A stretch of 64,000 bases of DNA from Marinococcus luteus (GCF_900106595.1 NZ_FNNC01000001.1:310001-374000), one strand, 5' to 3'; shown: positions 32,464 through 40,614, counted from the first letter of the stretch. Numbers and translations: made by a program. The notes: generated from the sequence alone by a model not told the origin.

Positions 32464-32784
32464 TATTTTTAGAGCACGAATTGACCGAATACAAAAGCGT
32501 AAGATGTTTTCTTCCTAAGTCTACCATGAAGCATAGAGAAAAAAGTGCTAATATGTATAATTTTGCAAAAAAGTATAATAATAAATCTGGACATTTATTT
32601 ATAAAAAACTTTAAATAATAAGTATTTAATGGTGGATATAAAACTATTTCAGACACGGGGAATAATTATAAATATTTGTACTATTGTATAATTATAGAAA
32701 ATTAAGTGTTATAATAAATATAGACGTAAAGATGAAGACCGACAAATGGGGCAAAGCTGTAAATAAGGAAGGGAGAGCAAAGAG
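32464..32784. other. AT-rich region between divergent genes
   Basis: Very AT-rich. A TATAAT at about 32710-32715 (in GTTATAATAAA) could serve the 45-residue ORF at 32785. No gene seen. Confidence 0.45.
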
Positions 32785-32922
32785 ATGACAGAGCCTTATA
32801 GAGCACCATTTTACGCATCTTTAGAGATTGATCGGATGATTAATGAAGGCGGCCATGTTGATCCGGCGCGGGATATGGAGTCTTTTGTTTGTGAGGAAAA
32901 GGAAGAGAACGATTTAAATTAA
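32785..32922 (+). CDS. Small acidic protein, 45 residues
   Basis: MTEPYRAPFYASLEIDRMIN at the start, then GGHVDPARDMESFVCEEKEE and a short acidic end. GGAAGGGAGAG lies upstream, a TATAAT box about 70 bases before it, and a perfect cre site starts nine bases after the stop. Composition is that of a folded or regulator-binding small protein rather than random sequence. No family recognised. A possible terminator lies at 33088-33140. Confidence 0.6.
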   Translation: MTEPYRAPFYASLEIDRMINEGGHVDPARDMESFVCEEKEENDLN

Positions 32923-32930
32923 AGATTTTT

Positions 32931-32944
32931 TGTAAACGCTATCA
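32931..32944. promoter_or_regulatory. Perfect cre (CcpA) site downstream of the small ORF
   Basis: TGTAAACGCTATCA matches TGWAANCGNTWWCA at every position. It lies nine bases after the stop of the 45-residue ORF, 274 bp before the next gene; whether it regulates either is unclear. Confidence 0.65.
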
Positions 32945-33087
32945 TAAATGATTGTTCCTCATAAGACTCAAAACGAAAGAAAGATAAACGTAATGATTGG
33001 TCATACATTAACATTCGTTTAATTCCTGAAAAAATTCTTCAAATTCTTCGAGCAATGACCGTACCCCATTAGTTACTATTTATATAA

Positions 33088-33140
33088 AAACCTCTTCCAC
33101 CACCGGGACGTCTCATATCTCCGGCATGGAGGAGGTTTTC
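33088..33140 (+). terminator. Terminator-like hairpin
   Basis: AAACCTCTTCCA pairs with TGGAGGAGGTTT (one mismatch) around a 27-base loop, followed by TC. Confidence 0.5.
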
Positions 33141-33217
33141 GCGAGGTTAGATGAGTTACACGAACAAAAATTCTTTAAACACAGTAGAATGTGATAAACC
33201 CATGAAGGAGGCAGATT

Positions 33218-33652
33218 ATGCATACGATGAACGTTATTTTAGTTGCTGTGGATGGTTCCGAGGAAGCAGATTACGCGTTTGAAACGGCTCTTCCCATTGC
33301 CAAAGCTCAGGAGGCGCAGCTTGTAATCACCCAAGTGATCAACCGCAATGCCTACCGGCCGATGAGCAGCTATGATTCTACCATGATTGGCAATGTGGAG
33401 GATGAAGCCCGTCGGCTGCTCAACAAATACAAAAAGCAGGCGGAAGAATTCGGCCTCACCGATGTGGTGGCCGATCTTGAATACGGTTCACCGAAAACAG
33501 CGATTCCGCGCGATATTGTGCCAAAATACCACGTGGACTTGATTGTCACTGGCGCTACCGGACTAAATGCCGTAGAGAAGCTCTTTCTAGGCAGTATTTC
33601 TGAGCATATTACGAAAAATGCCGATTGCAGCGTGATGGTAGTTCGGTCGTAG
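33218..33652 (+). CDS. Universal stress protein (UspA family)
   Basis: 144 residues, single domain. Starts MNVILVAVDGSEEADYAFET after a short MHT; the ATP loop reads GATGLNAVEKLFLGSISEHI and the end CSVMVVRS. It most resembles domain 2 of the tandem Usp at 31543-32436 (shared GA-GLN--E--FLGS-SE pattern), suggesting common ancestry nearby. AAGGAGGCAGATT precedes the ATG. Followed by a perfect 26-bp palindromic hairpin. Confidence 0.92.
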   Translation: MHTMNVILVAVDGSEEADYAFETALPIAKAQEAQLVITQVINRNAYRPMSSYDSTMIGNVEDEARRLLNKYKKQAEEFGLTDVVADLEYGSPKTAIPRDIVPKYHVDLIVTGATGLNAVEKLFLGSISEHITKNADCSVMVVRS

Positions 33653-33695
33653 CCCGTATTTTATCGCTGCCTGCGGAGGCATCTGCCCAAATTTA

Positions 33696-33721
33696 AGCTC
33701 CCGGCAGATCTGCCGGGAGCT
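33696..33721. terminator. 26-bp perfect palindrome after the Usp gene
   Basis: AGCTCCCGGCAGA and its exact complement abut without a loop. Position suggests a terminator, but there is no T tract; it could also be a protein site. Confidence 0.55.
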
Positions 33722-33907
33722 GCAGTCGTATTTCAAAGGCCTGAAAATATCCGCATGCTGACAAAAGAAAAGTTTATCAATAATTATTATACAAATAATC
33801 CCCAGTTATATTGAGGGACCTGAATAAATGAGACAGATAAAAGCACCTCTCACGTCGTATTCGCAGTAGGATCGACAGATGGAGGTGTTTTTCTTGTGGG
33901 GGAAAAC

Positions 33908-34040
33908 ACGAACATAGAAAAGCACTTCGGCAGGCCGAATCCCTGCAGGACCACCATACGGGCTGCCGTACGAAAGCTTAATAATAACGCTTTAAGATAC
34001 TGAAAAAAGCTCTCCTGCATATAGCGGGAGAGCTTTTTGT
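33908..34040 (+). repeat. Second remnant of the 3' end of the homocysteine methyltransferase gene
   Basis: CGAACATAGAAAAGCACTTC matches the gene at about 26370 with one change that makes a stop-like TAG out of ATG in another frame. After a short deletion CCTGCAGGACCACCATACGG, GAAAGCTTAATAATAACGC and the GGGAGAGCTTTTT terminator follow. It extends further upstream into the gene than the copy at 30250. Confidence 0.75.
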
Positions 34041-34128
34041 GGTGCTGTGACTAACACTGCCTGTATTTGCAGCCGTCGGATTCGTGCTGGGTGAGAATAA
34101 ATAAATGTCCGGAGATGAAACGTGGGCA

Positions 34129-34878
34129 TTAATCCAGTACTTGAATGCCTTCCTGTTCATATAAAGTTTTAATGTCTGCAGGCATGGCTTCCGTAACTAA
34201 ATAAGTCAATTCATTGGCCGGGGAAACAATGCAGTTGGAAATAGTATTTAATTTATCAGAAGTTGCCATTCCTATTACTTCTGAGGCGATGGAAGCCATT
34301 TCCCGTTTAACTAAAGCTTCCGATAAGCTCGGAACGCTTATTCCCGAATGAATATCGACTTTATAAATCCCCATTATGTATACGTCCACCCTGAAATTTT
34401 TTAATGCCTGTACAGTATCTGTCCCTAAATTAACCATTGATTGTTTAAATAAAGTGCCTCCGAGCATAATGACTTCAATATTCTCGTGGCTTGATAGAGC
34501 CATTGCTATTGGAGGACTGTTTGTAATAATTGTGGCTTTAAACGATAAAGGAATTTGATGAACCATGTATAAATTAGTCGTGCCTCCATCGATGAGTATC
34601 ACCGTGTCTTCTCTGATCAAATCCAAAACCGTATTTGCTAAACGAAGCTTGATCTCATAAGAAATATTCTGCCTTATAGAAAAATCAACTACAGGCGGGC
34701 CCACTCTTAAAGCCCCGCTGTGAACACGTTTTAGCGATCCCTGATTATCCAGTTCTTTTAAATCTCTTCGAATAGTATCTTCAGATACGTTTAGGCGTGT
34801 ACTCAAATCCTTGGCAATAACCTTTTGTTCGTCATTCAAAATTTGTAAAATACGCTGCTGTCTTTCTTCTTTTAGCAT
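34129..34878 (-). CDS. DeoR family transcriptional regulator of the hexitol-type operon
   Basis: 249 residues. N-terminal HTH: ERQQRILQILNDEQKVIAKD, LSTRLNVSEDTIRRDLKELD, then the family signature KRVHSGALR. The C-terminal DeoRC sensor domain (ISYEIKLRLANTVLDLI; ILIDGGTTNLYMVHQI; ITNSPPIAMALS; GGTLFKQS) binds phosphorylated sugars in relatives. GAGGTG lies five bases before the ATG at 34878; a longer frame to 34941 has no site. It is divergent from the epimerase-SIS-MtlD-PTS operon, and three direct repeats lie between them, so it is the likely regulator. Effector probably the operon's sugar phosphate. Confidence 0.9.
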   Translation of the reverse strand: MLKEERQQRILQILNDEQKVIAKDLSTRLNVSEDTIRRDLKELDNQGSLKRVHSGALRVGPPVVDFSIRQNISYEIKLRLANTVLDLIREDTVILIDGGTTNLYMVHQIPLSFKATIITNSPPIAMALSSHENIEVIMLGGTLFKQSMVNLGTDTVQALKNFRVDVYIMGIYKVDIHSGISVPSLSEALVKREMASIASEVIGMATSDKLNTISNCIVSPANELTYLVTEAMPADIKTLYEQEGIQVLD

Positions 34879-34931
34879 TAAAACACCTCTTTTAGTTTTG
34901 ATTGTAGCATAGCTGTAATTATCATCCAAAT

Positions 34932-35016
34932 AAACATGCAAATGTAATTACAAACATGCAAATTTAAGCTTGACTCTTGCATGAAAACGCATTAATATAT
35001 AATCAAACAAGCAAAT
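34932..35016 (+). promoter_or_regulatory. Hexitol operon promoter and DeoR-type direct repeats
   Basis: AAACATGCAAAT occurs exactly at 34932-34943 and 34952-34963 (20 bp apart), and as AAACAAGCAAAT at 35005-35016. TTGACT (34970-34975), 17 bp, TAATAT (34993-34998) is a plausible promoter for the plus-strand operon lying between the second and third repeat. Direct-repeat operators are usual for DeoR proteins. TGAAAACGCATTAA (34982-34995) is a weak cre match in the spacer. Confidence 0.7.
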
Positions 35017-35040
35017 AAACGCAAAAGGAGATGCATAAAC

Positions 35041-35760
35041 GTGCAAAAAGATATTACAGTGGTTCCTTCTATTATGTGTGCAGATCTTTGTAATCTAGAA
35101 AGGAGTGTTCAAGAAATAGAAAATGCGGGATTTGACACGTTGCACATTGATGTAATTGACGGCCATTTCAGTCCCAGCATGCCGCTTGGCATTGATACCA
35201 TCAAACAATTACGCCAGGTTACTGACATGAATTTTGATGTTCATATTATGGCTGACAAAAATGAATTATTTATTGAAGAAATGATAGCTGCAGGGGCCCA
35301 GCAAATTACTTTTCACTTAGAGACGAGCCGTCACGTGGACAGGCTTATCAATCTCATCAAAAAAAGCAATATAAAGGTCGGGGTGGCATTAAACCCAGCT
35401 ACGTCACTAACTGCCCTGGATTATGTGCTCGACCAGTGCGACACGGTTCTGCTTATGCTGATTAACCCGGGTTTTGCTACCGATAAAAATGAAAAGCAAG
35501 TAACCTACGCTTTAAAAAAAGTGAAAGAATTACATTCTTTGCTTCAGGAAAAAGGGCTGACGACAAACATTGAAGTCGATGGAAGAGTATCTTTAGAAAC
35601 GATCCCTCAGTTGGTAAACGCCGGGGCTGACACGCTGGTTGCCGGGAGTACCAGTTTATTTATGAAAGGAAACAGCCTGGAAGAAAATAAACAAAAATTG
35701 GAAAAGGGCATTTCAAAAGGTCTGAATGGAGGAGTTTTTTATGATGAATTACTACGATAG
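35041..35760 (+). CDS. Ribulose-phosphate 3-epimerase family protein (RPE/AlsE-like)
   Basis: TIM-barrel epimerase of 239 residues. PSIMCADLCNLERSVQEIEN starts the barrel; metal histidine and aspartate sit in HIDVIDGHFSP, then DVHIMA, HLE, LNPAT, LLMLINPGF and EVDGRVSLETIP. This is the RPE family, which interconverts C3 epimers of 2-ketose phosphates; AlsE relatives act on D-allulose 6-phosphate. In the place of the usual V-x-P-G-F-G-G the sequence is INPGFAT. A GTG start is used behind AAAAGGAGATG. First gene of a five-gene operon with PTS and dehydrogenase genes, so the substrate is probably a ketohexose or ketopentose phosphate derived from the imported polyol. A second RPE for the pentose phosphate pathway is expected elsewhere. 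Confidence 0.88.
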   Translation: MQKDITVVPSIMCADLCNLERSVQEIENAGFDTLHIDVIDGHFSPSMPLGIDTIKQLRQVTDMNFDVHIMADKNELFIEEMIAAGAQQITFHLETSRHVDRLINLIKKSNIKVGVALNPATSLTALDYVLDQCDTVLLMLINPGFATDKNEKQVTYALKKVKELHSLLQEKGLTTNIEVDGRVSLETIPQLVNAGADTLVAGSTSLFMKGNSLEENKQKLEKGISKGLNGGVFYDELLR

Positions 35761-36301
35761 CACCAACAGTATTATTGACGAACTTTCTAAATCTTTAAAC
35801 AATATTAATGATGAGGAAGTAGTCAACTTATTTAATGAAATTCAAAAGGCAGATAAAGTATTTTTTGTAGGTGTGGGACGTGTACTGCTTTCATTAAAAT
35901 CCGTGGCTAAACGGTTGGCTCATCTTGGGGTGAAGACGTATATCGTCGGCCAGGTAACAGAACCAGCTATTACCAAGGATGATTTGTTAATTGTCGGTTC
36001 AGGCAGCGGGGAGTCAGCATTTCCGTTAACCATCGCCAAAAAAGCAAAACAGTACGGAGCTAATGTAGCGCATATCGGAGCCAATAAAGAATGCTCAATG
36101 CAGACTTACTCTGATGTTTTTATTAAAATCCCGGTCAGCACTAAACTGCAGTTACCTCAAGAGATCTCTTCTGTGCAGCCCATGACTAGTTTATTCGAAC
36201 AGAGTTTACTGCTGTTGGGAGATACCCTGGCATTAATGATGGTGAAAGATCAAAACATTGATATGACTGAGTTGTGGGAGCATCATGCTAATTTAGAATA
36301 G
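35741..36301 (+). CDS. SIS-domain isomerase, 6-phospho-3-hexuloisomerase-like
   Basis: 186 residues, one SIS domain. FFVGVGRVLLSLKSVAKRLA, HLGVKTYIVGQVTEPAITKD, LLIVGSGSGESAFPLT and the C-terminal VQPMTSLFEQSLLLLGDTLA match the 6-phospho-3-hexuloisomerase (PHI/HxlB) family, including the histidine in RLAHLG proposed as catalytic. PHI converts D-arabino-3-hexulose 6-phosphate to fructose 6-phosphate. Its usual partner, hexulose-phosphate synthase, is not here; an RPE-like epimerase is. The ATG at 35741 is preferred because GGAGGAG is six bases upstream; it overlaps the epimerase gene by 20 bases. Exact substrate unknown. Confidence 0.88.
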   Translation: MMNYYDSTNSIIDELSKSLNNINDEEVVNLFNEIQKADKVFFVGVGRVLLSLKSVAKRLAHLGVKTYIVGQVTEPAITKDDLLIVGSGSGESAFPLTIAKKAKQYGANVAHIGANKECSMQTYSDVFIKIPVSTKLQLPQEISSVQPMTSLFEQSLLLLGDTLALMMVKDQNIDMTELWEHHANLE

Positions 36302-36312
36302 GGAGGCTTTTC

Positions 36313-37476
36313 ATGCAGGCATTGCATTTTGGTGCGGGTAATATCGGAAAAGGATTTATTGGTAAAGTATTAAATGATAGCGGTTACAAAATGTGCTTTG
36401 TAGATGTAGATGAGGATAATATTAAAGCCATTAACCGGTATAATGAGTATATAGTAGAATTTCTTGATGAAACCCGCAGCCAGATAAAGGTAGCTCCAGT
36501 GGAGGCGTTGAACAGCCGTACACAAAAACATGAAGTGATTGAAGCTGTAATAAGTGCTGACTTGATTACCACTTCAGTGGGAGCAGCCAATTTGTCCAGT
36601 ATTGCCGGGTTGCTCGCGCAAGGGTTAATGGAACGGATGAGCAGGAGAAAGAACGAAATAGACGTTATAGCTAATGAAAATGCGATTAACGCTTCTTCCA
36701 CATTAAGAACAGAGATTAGTAAACATGTTTCTCAAGAACAAATGAACAAGCTTGAAGACTTTGTTGGTTTTCCCAATACAGCTGTTGACCGCTTAGCATT
36801 ATCCAAAGAGGGAGACAAAACAGTGCCGCTTGTCGAACCGTATTATGAGTGGGTCATTAATGAGTCTGAAATGAAAAACAAACAGGCACTTCCTATTTCA
36901 AATGCTAAGTATGTGAAAGACTTAAGATATTTTATCGAGAGAAAATTATTTATCGTAAATATGGGGCACGCAGCGACTGCATATTTGGGCAGTGCAGCTC
37001 AAAAATCAACCATACAACAGGCGCTGGAAAGTATTGAAATTAAACAATGTGTAAGAGAAGCGATGAAAGAATCTTCACAGTACATTCAAAACGAATTCAG
37101 CATCGGGGAAAAAGAAATGGAATTGTTTATAGAGGAAACACTCGGTCGTTTTGAGAACCCGCGCGTTAAAGATGATGTAACTCGGGTCGGGAGAAACCCC
37201 ATTAGAAAACTGGGGGAACATGAACGATTAGTAAAACCACTGCATGAGGTGTTAAAGCTGGGGGGCACTATCGAACATTCAGCTATAGTTATTGCAGCCG
37301 CTTTTATGTATTCTAATCCAAACGATGAAGAGGCGGTAAGATTACAAAAAGATGTAAAGACTCATGGCTTAACAACAACCATTGTGCGATATACCAACAT
37401 TAAAAACAAAAGTGCTCTTACAAAAATAGAAGAGGCTTACCAAAAACTACAAAACAATGACGGAGTAATTATTTGA
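36313..37476 (+). CDS. Mannitol-1-phosphate 5-dehydrogenase family protein (MtlD-like)
   Basis: NAD-dependent polyol-phosphate dehydrogenase of 387 residues. It starts MQALHFGAGNIGKGFIGKVL (cofactor site), has DVIANENAINASS, VGFPNTAVDR, the catalytic region ERKLFIVNMGHAATAYLG and GRFENPRVKDDVTRVGRNP. Family MtlD oxidises mannitol 1-phosphate to fructose 6-phosphate. The neighbouring epimerase and hexuloisomerase would be unnecessary for mannitol, so another hexitol or pentitol phosphate may be the real substrate. It starts 11 bases after the SIS gene, with GGGAGGC as ribosome site. Confidence 0.92.
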   Translation: MQALHFGAGNIGKGFIGKVLNDSGYKMCFVDVDEDNIKAINRYNEYIVEFLDETRSQIKVAPVEALNSRTQKHEVIEAVISADLITTSVGAANLSSIAGLLAQGLMERMSRRKNEIDVIANENAINASSTLRTEISKHVSQEQMNKLEDFVGFPNTAVDRLALSKEGDKTVPLVEPYYEWVINESEMKNKQALPISNAKYVKDLRYFIERKLFIVNMGHAATAYLGSAAQKSTIQQALESIEIKQCVREAMKESSQYIQNEFSIGEKEMELFIEETLGRFENPRVKDDVTRVGRNPIRKLGEHERLVKPLHEVLKLGGTIEHSAIVIAAAFMYSNPNDEEAVRLQKDVKTHGLTTTIVRYTNIKNKSALTKIEEAYQKLQNNDGVII

Positions 37477-37488
37477 GGAGGGGCTGGA

Positions 37489-37926
37489 ATGTTAAGCGAT
37501 TATTTGAAAAATAATATTCAATTTTTGGATAGCGTATCATCCTGGGAGGAATCCATTCAAATTGGTGCTGCACCTTTACTGACAAAAAATAAAATCACCA
37601 GTGAATATGTTCAGGAAATGATTAGTAACGTGAATGAAAATGGTCCTTACATTGTGATAGTACCTGGAATCGCGATGCCTCATGCGCAAAACCAGGGCAG
37701 TGTGCTGGAAACTGGAATTTCACTGTTGAATTTGAAAGAGCCAGTACTATATCCAGAAAACAAAGAAGTGAGAACGATTATAGTTTTAGCAGCTGAAGAC
37801 AGTGAAGGGCACCTGGAGTTAATTTCAGATTTGTCTTCTGTACTAATAGACGAAAGCACAATGAACGAGTTTAAAAATGCTCAAAGTGAAAATGAAATTC
37901 TCGAATTATTAGACCGGGAAGAGTAG
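37489..37926 (+). CDS. PTS sugar transporter subunit IIA, mannitol/fructose type
   Basis: 145 residues, single IIA domain that passes phosphate from HPr to the IIB domain. The phosphorylated histidine is in VPGIAMPHAQNQGS (near residue 65). LNLKEPVLYPENKEVRTIIV and EGHLELISDLSSVLIDE are usual IIA segments of this superfamily. AGGAGGGGCTGGA precedes the ATG, 12 bases after the dehydrogenase. It serves the IICB protein encoded next. Confidence 0.92.
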   Translation: MLSDYLKNNIQFLDSVSSWEESIQIGAAPLLTKNKITSEYVQEMISNVNENGPYIVIVPGIAMPHAQNQGSVLETGISLLNLKEPVLYPENKEVRTIIVLAAEDSEGHLELISDLSSVLIDESTMNEFKNAQSENEILELLDREE

Positions 37927-37953
37927 TTATTTAAAATAAAGGAGGAGTTAACA

Positions 37954-39402
37954 TTGGCTAATCCGGAGATGGAAAGTCCCGCGAACTCGTCTTCCCGTTC
38001 TGCGAGGGCGAAAGTTCAGGCATTTGGCGGTTTTCTGACGAACATGGTCCTGCCCAATATTGGTGCGTTTATTGCGTGGGGGATTTTAACAGCTTTATTT
38101 ATCCCTACAGGCTGGATGCCCAATGAAAATCTTGCAAGCATTGTTGATCCTGCTATTAATTATTTATTGCCGCTGCTATTAGCTCATACTGGAGGAAAGC
38201 TTGTAGCTGGTAACCGCGGTGCTGTAATGGGAACAATCGGTGCTATTGGTCTTATTGTAGGAGCAGACATTCCCATGTTTTTAGGAGCCATGATTGTTGG
38301 TCCTTTAGGTGGTTTAGTTATTAAGAGGTTTGACCGGTTAGTAGAAAATAGAATTCCCGCCGGGTTTGAAATGATTGTAAATAATTTCTCGATAGGGATT
38401 TTAGGCTTCTTATTGATGATATTCTCATTTAGTTTTATCGGTCCCGTCATTGAAGCAGTTAACAATGCTATTACGGTAGCTATTGAAGCGTTAGTTGCGA
38501 CAGGCTTTCTTCCTTTACTATCTCTTATTAATGAACCGGCGAAAGTATTGTTTTTGAATAATGTTATCGATCAGGGGATTTATTATCCATTAGGGTTTCA
38601 AAGTGCTGCTGAGACAGGGAAATCGATTTTCTTCACCGTCGCTTCAAATCCTGGTCCAGGGCTCGGGCTGTTGTTAGCTTTTACAATATTCGGAAAGAAA
38701 ACTGCCAGACAGACGGCCCCGGGTGCTGCAATTATTCACTTCTTTGGAGGGATACATGAACTATATTTTCCATATGTATTAATGAAACCGATTACATTAA
38801 TTGGTATGATTGCAGGGGCGATGACAGGAATTGTAGTATTTAGTGCCTTTGATGCCGGCCTGGTGGCAGGGCCGAGTCCGGGGTCAATCATTTCCTATTT
38901 AGCTTTAACTCCGCGAGGAAGCTATATTGGGATTATCCTGGGTGTAGTCGCCGCCGCCGCAGTTACTTTTGTAGTCACTTCGTTTTTCCTGAAGCTGGAC
39001 AGAAAAAAAGATAATGATGAGGATCTAGCAAGTTCGATAGAAAAATCAAAAGCTATGAAATCCGAGGGAAAGAAAGTATTAAACTTTTCCAATGACAATG
39101 AAAATAAAAATGAGATCAGCAAAATCTCTTTTGCCTGCGATGCGGGAGCTGGAAGCAGTGCGTTAGGAGCCACCACCTTCCGGAAAAAATTACAAAAGAA
39201 AGGGATCGAAGGAATTGAAGTGAAGCATTATCGTATTGAAGAGGTTCCTGAAGATACAGACTTAATTGTTGTGCATAAAGACCTTTCTGATAGAGCGAGG
39301 AATGCAAATAAGCACGCCAATATTGTAACTATAGAAAACTACATTAACGATGAAAACCTTGAAGAGTTATTAAATGAATTGGAAAGTGAACATCAGAAAT
39401 AA
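37954..39402 (+). CDS. PTS mannitol-type transporter subunit IICB
   Basis: 482 residues. IIC membrane domain (residues 20-345) with NMVLPNIGAFIAWGILTALF, LLPLLLAHTGGKL, RGAVMGTIGAIG, ADIPMFLGAM and the substrate loop FFGGIHELYFPYVLMKP. A charged linker follows, then IIB from about residue 385 with the phosphocysteine in SFACDAGAGSSALGA. IIA is on a separate gene upstream. A TTG start six bases after AAAGGAGGAG. Mannitol-type IIC proteins also carry other hexitols and pentitols; operon context argues against assuming mannitol. A terminator follows. Confidence 0.92.
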   Translation: MANPEMESPANSSSRSARAKVQAFGGFLTNMVLPNIGAFIAWGILTALFIPTGWMPNENLASIVDPAINYLLPLLLAHTGGKLVAGNRGAVMGTIGAIGLIVGADIPMFLGAMIVGPLGGLVIKRFDRLVENRIPAGFEMIVNNFSIGILGFLLMIFSFSFIGPVIEAVNNAITVAIEALVATGFLPLLSLINEPAKVLFLNNVIDQGIYYPLGFQSAAETGKSIFFTVASNPGPGLGLLLAFTIFGKKTARQTAPGAAIIHFFGGIHELYFPYVLMKPITLIGMIAGAMTGIVVFSAFDAGLVAGPSPGSIISYLALTPRGSYIGIILGVVAAAAVTFVVTSFFLKLDRKKDNDEDLASSIEKSKAMKSEGKKVLNFSNDNENKNEISKISFACDAGAGSSALGATTFRKKLQKKGIEGIEVKHYRIEEVPEDTDLIVVHKDLSDRARNANKHANIVTIENYINDENLEELLNELESEHQK

Positions 39403-39417
39403 TAGAAATTGCTGTTA

Positions 39418-39444
39418 AGCCGGGCATGTCCCGGCTATTTTTTT
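39418..39444 (+). terminator. Terminator of the hexitol-type PTS operon
   Basis: AGCCGGG and CCCGGCT pair around CATGT, followed by ATTTTTTT. Confidence 0.85.
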
Positions 39445-39556
39445 ATGATGAGAGGGAAATACGTTTTATACCATATCTTTGTTATTTCGGTTCGCATTAT
39501 TTTATAGTATGGTAAAGTTAAGAAAATTTATTAAACAGAAAAGAGTGGGCACTGGC

Positions 39557-40561
39557 ATGGCAAGCATTAAAGAGGTGGCAAAAAGAGCAGGCGTAGGATT
39601 GGGCACGGTGTCCCGTGTCATAAATAATAGTGGTCCTGTCAAAGAATCTACAAGAGTGAAAGTGGAACAAGTTATTGCCGAGCTTAATTATAAGCCCAAT
39701 GAAGTAGCACGCAGTTTTAAAAGAAAACAAACACAGACCGTGGCACTTATCGTGCCTACGCTCTGGCATCCGTTTTTCTCCCAATTTGCATACCATACGG
39801 AAAAGTTACTGTCGAAATTCCACTATAAAATGATTGTATGTAATTCTGAAAACAAAGTAGAAAATGAAATAGAGTATATTTCAATGCTTGAGCAAAATAA
39901 AATTGATGGGATTATTGCTATTACTTACAGCAAAGAAATCGATCAGTATATATCCAGTCATCTCCCGATTGTAAGCATCGATCGGCATTTTACAAATGAC
40001 GTTACGTATGTCAGCAGTGACAATAAAGCGGGAGGCAAAATAGCTGCGGAAGAACTTCTTCGCCGGGGAAGTAAAAGCCTGGCTTATTTAGGCAGTGTGT
40101 CAGAAATTAAGAACGAATCATTCAAACGGTTTACTGGTTTTGAGGAAGAATTGAGAGAGAGAAATTATTCATTTGAAAAAATGATCATAAATGAACCAGT
40201 GGATGATATTAGATTTCATGTTCGCCGTTTTCTTGAACAAAATAACGAAATTGATGGCATTTTTGCGATGAACGATAAGTGGGCTAAAATCACCATTGAA
40301 ATACTGCATGAATTAAATAAAAAAATCCCGGAGGAAGTTCAGGTGGTTGGTTATGACGGCCTTGCTTCCAGTAAAGATGATGAATTAACCTTTTCCACCA
40401 TTGTGCAGCCTATTGCAGGCATGGCAGAAAAGGCGGTTGAACATTTGATTCACGATGCTAAAGCGAAAGAGGAAGCGAAGCAAATCATCTTACCTGTTTC
40501 ATTTTATGCCGGAAATAGTACCAACGAATTTTATGTTGACAAGTACAATAAAAGAAGATAA
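39557..40561 (+). CDS. LacI family repressor of the sucrose operon
   Basis: 334 residues. HTH at the start: ASIKEVAKRAGVGLGTVSRV then INNSGPVKESTR, and the hinge YKPNEVARSFKRKQT. The periplasmic-binding-protein-like core follows (VALIVPTLWHPFFSQFAYHT; DGIIAITY; YVSSDNKAGGKIAAEELLRR; VVGYDG). ATG 39557 is the family start; an upstream frame from 39479 has no support. Two identical palindromes between this gene and the EIIBC gene are the probable operators. Effector likely sucrose 6-phosphate or fructose, inferred from the operon. Confidence 0.9.
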   Translation: MASIKEVAKRAGVGLGTVSRVINNSGPVKESTRVKVEQVIAELNYKPNEVARSFKRKQTQTVALIVPTLWHPFFSQFAYHTEKLLSKFHYKMIVCNSENKVENEIEYISMLEQNKIDGIIAITYSKEIDQYISSHLPIVSIDRHFTNDVTYVSSDNKAGGKIAAEELLRRGSKSLAYLGSVSEIKNESFKRFTGFEEELRERNYSFEKMIINEPVDDIRFHVRRFLEQNNEIDGIFAMNDKWAKITIEILHELNKKIPEEVQVVGYDGLASSKDDELTFSTIVQPIAGMAEKAVEHLIHDAKAKEEAKQIILPVSFYAGNSTNEFYVDKYNKRR

Positions 40562-40572
40562 TATTTAAAATA

Positions 40573-40586
40573 ATAAAGCGCTTCCA
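40573..40586. promoter_or_regulatory. cre-like site before the sucrose genes
   Basis: ATAAAGCGCTTCCA keeps the AAGCGCTT core of the CcpA site with three mismatches to TGAAAGCGCTTTCA. Confidence 0.4.
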
Positions 40587-40614
40587 AAAAAGCCTTTATT
40601 TTTTACCCCAAAAA

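Larger units (their letters stand above)
33653..34128. other. Interval with hairpins and a gene remnant
   Basis: Contains the 26-bp palindrome at 33696-33721, a second CACCTC/GAGGTG hairpin with T tract around 33843-33894, and the homocysteine methyltransferase remnant at 33908-34040. No intact gene. Confidence 0.6.

Noticed and set aside
32990-33080. Minus-strand frame ending LLEEFEEFFQELNEC
   Set aside because: Looks protein-like but is only about 20 codons, has a weak TTG start and no good ribosome site.
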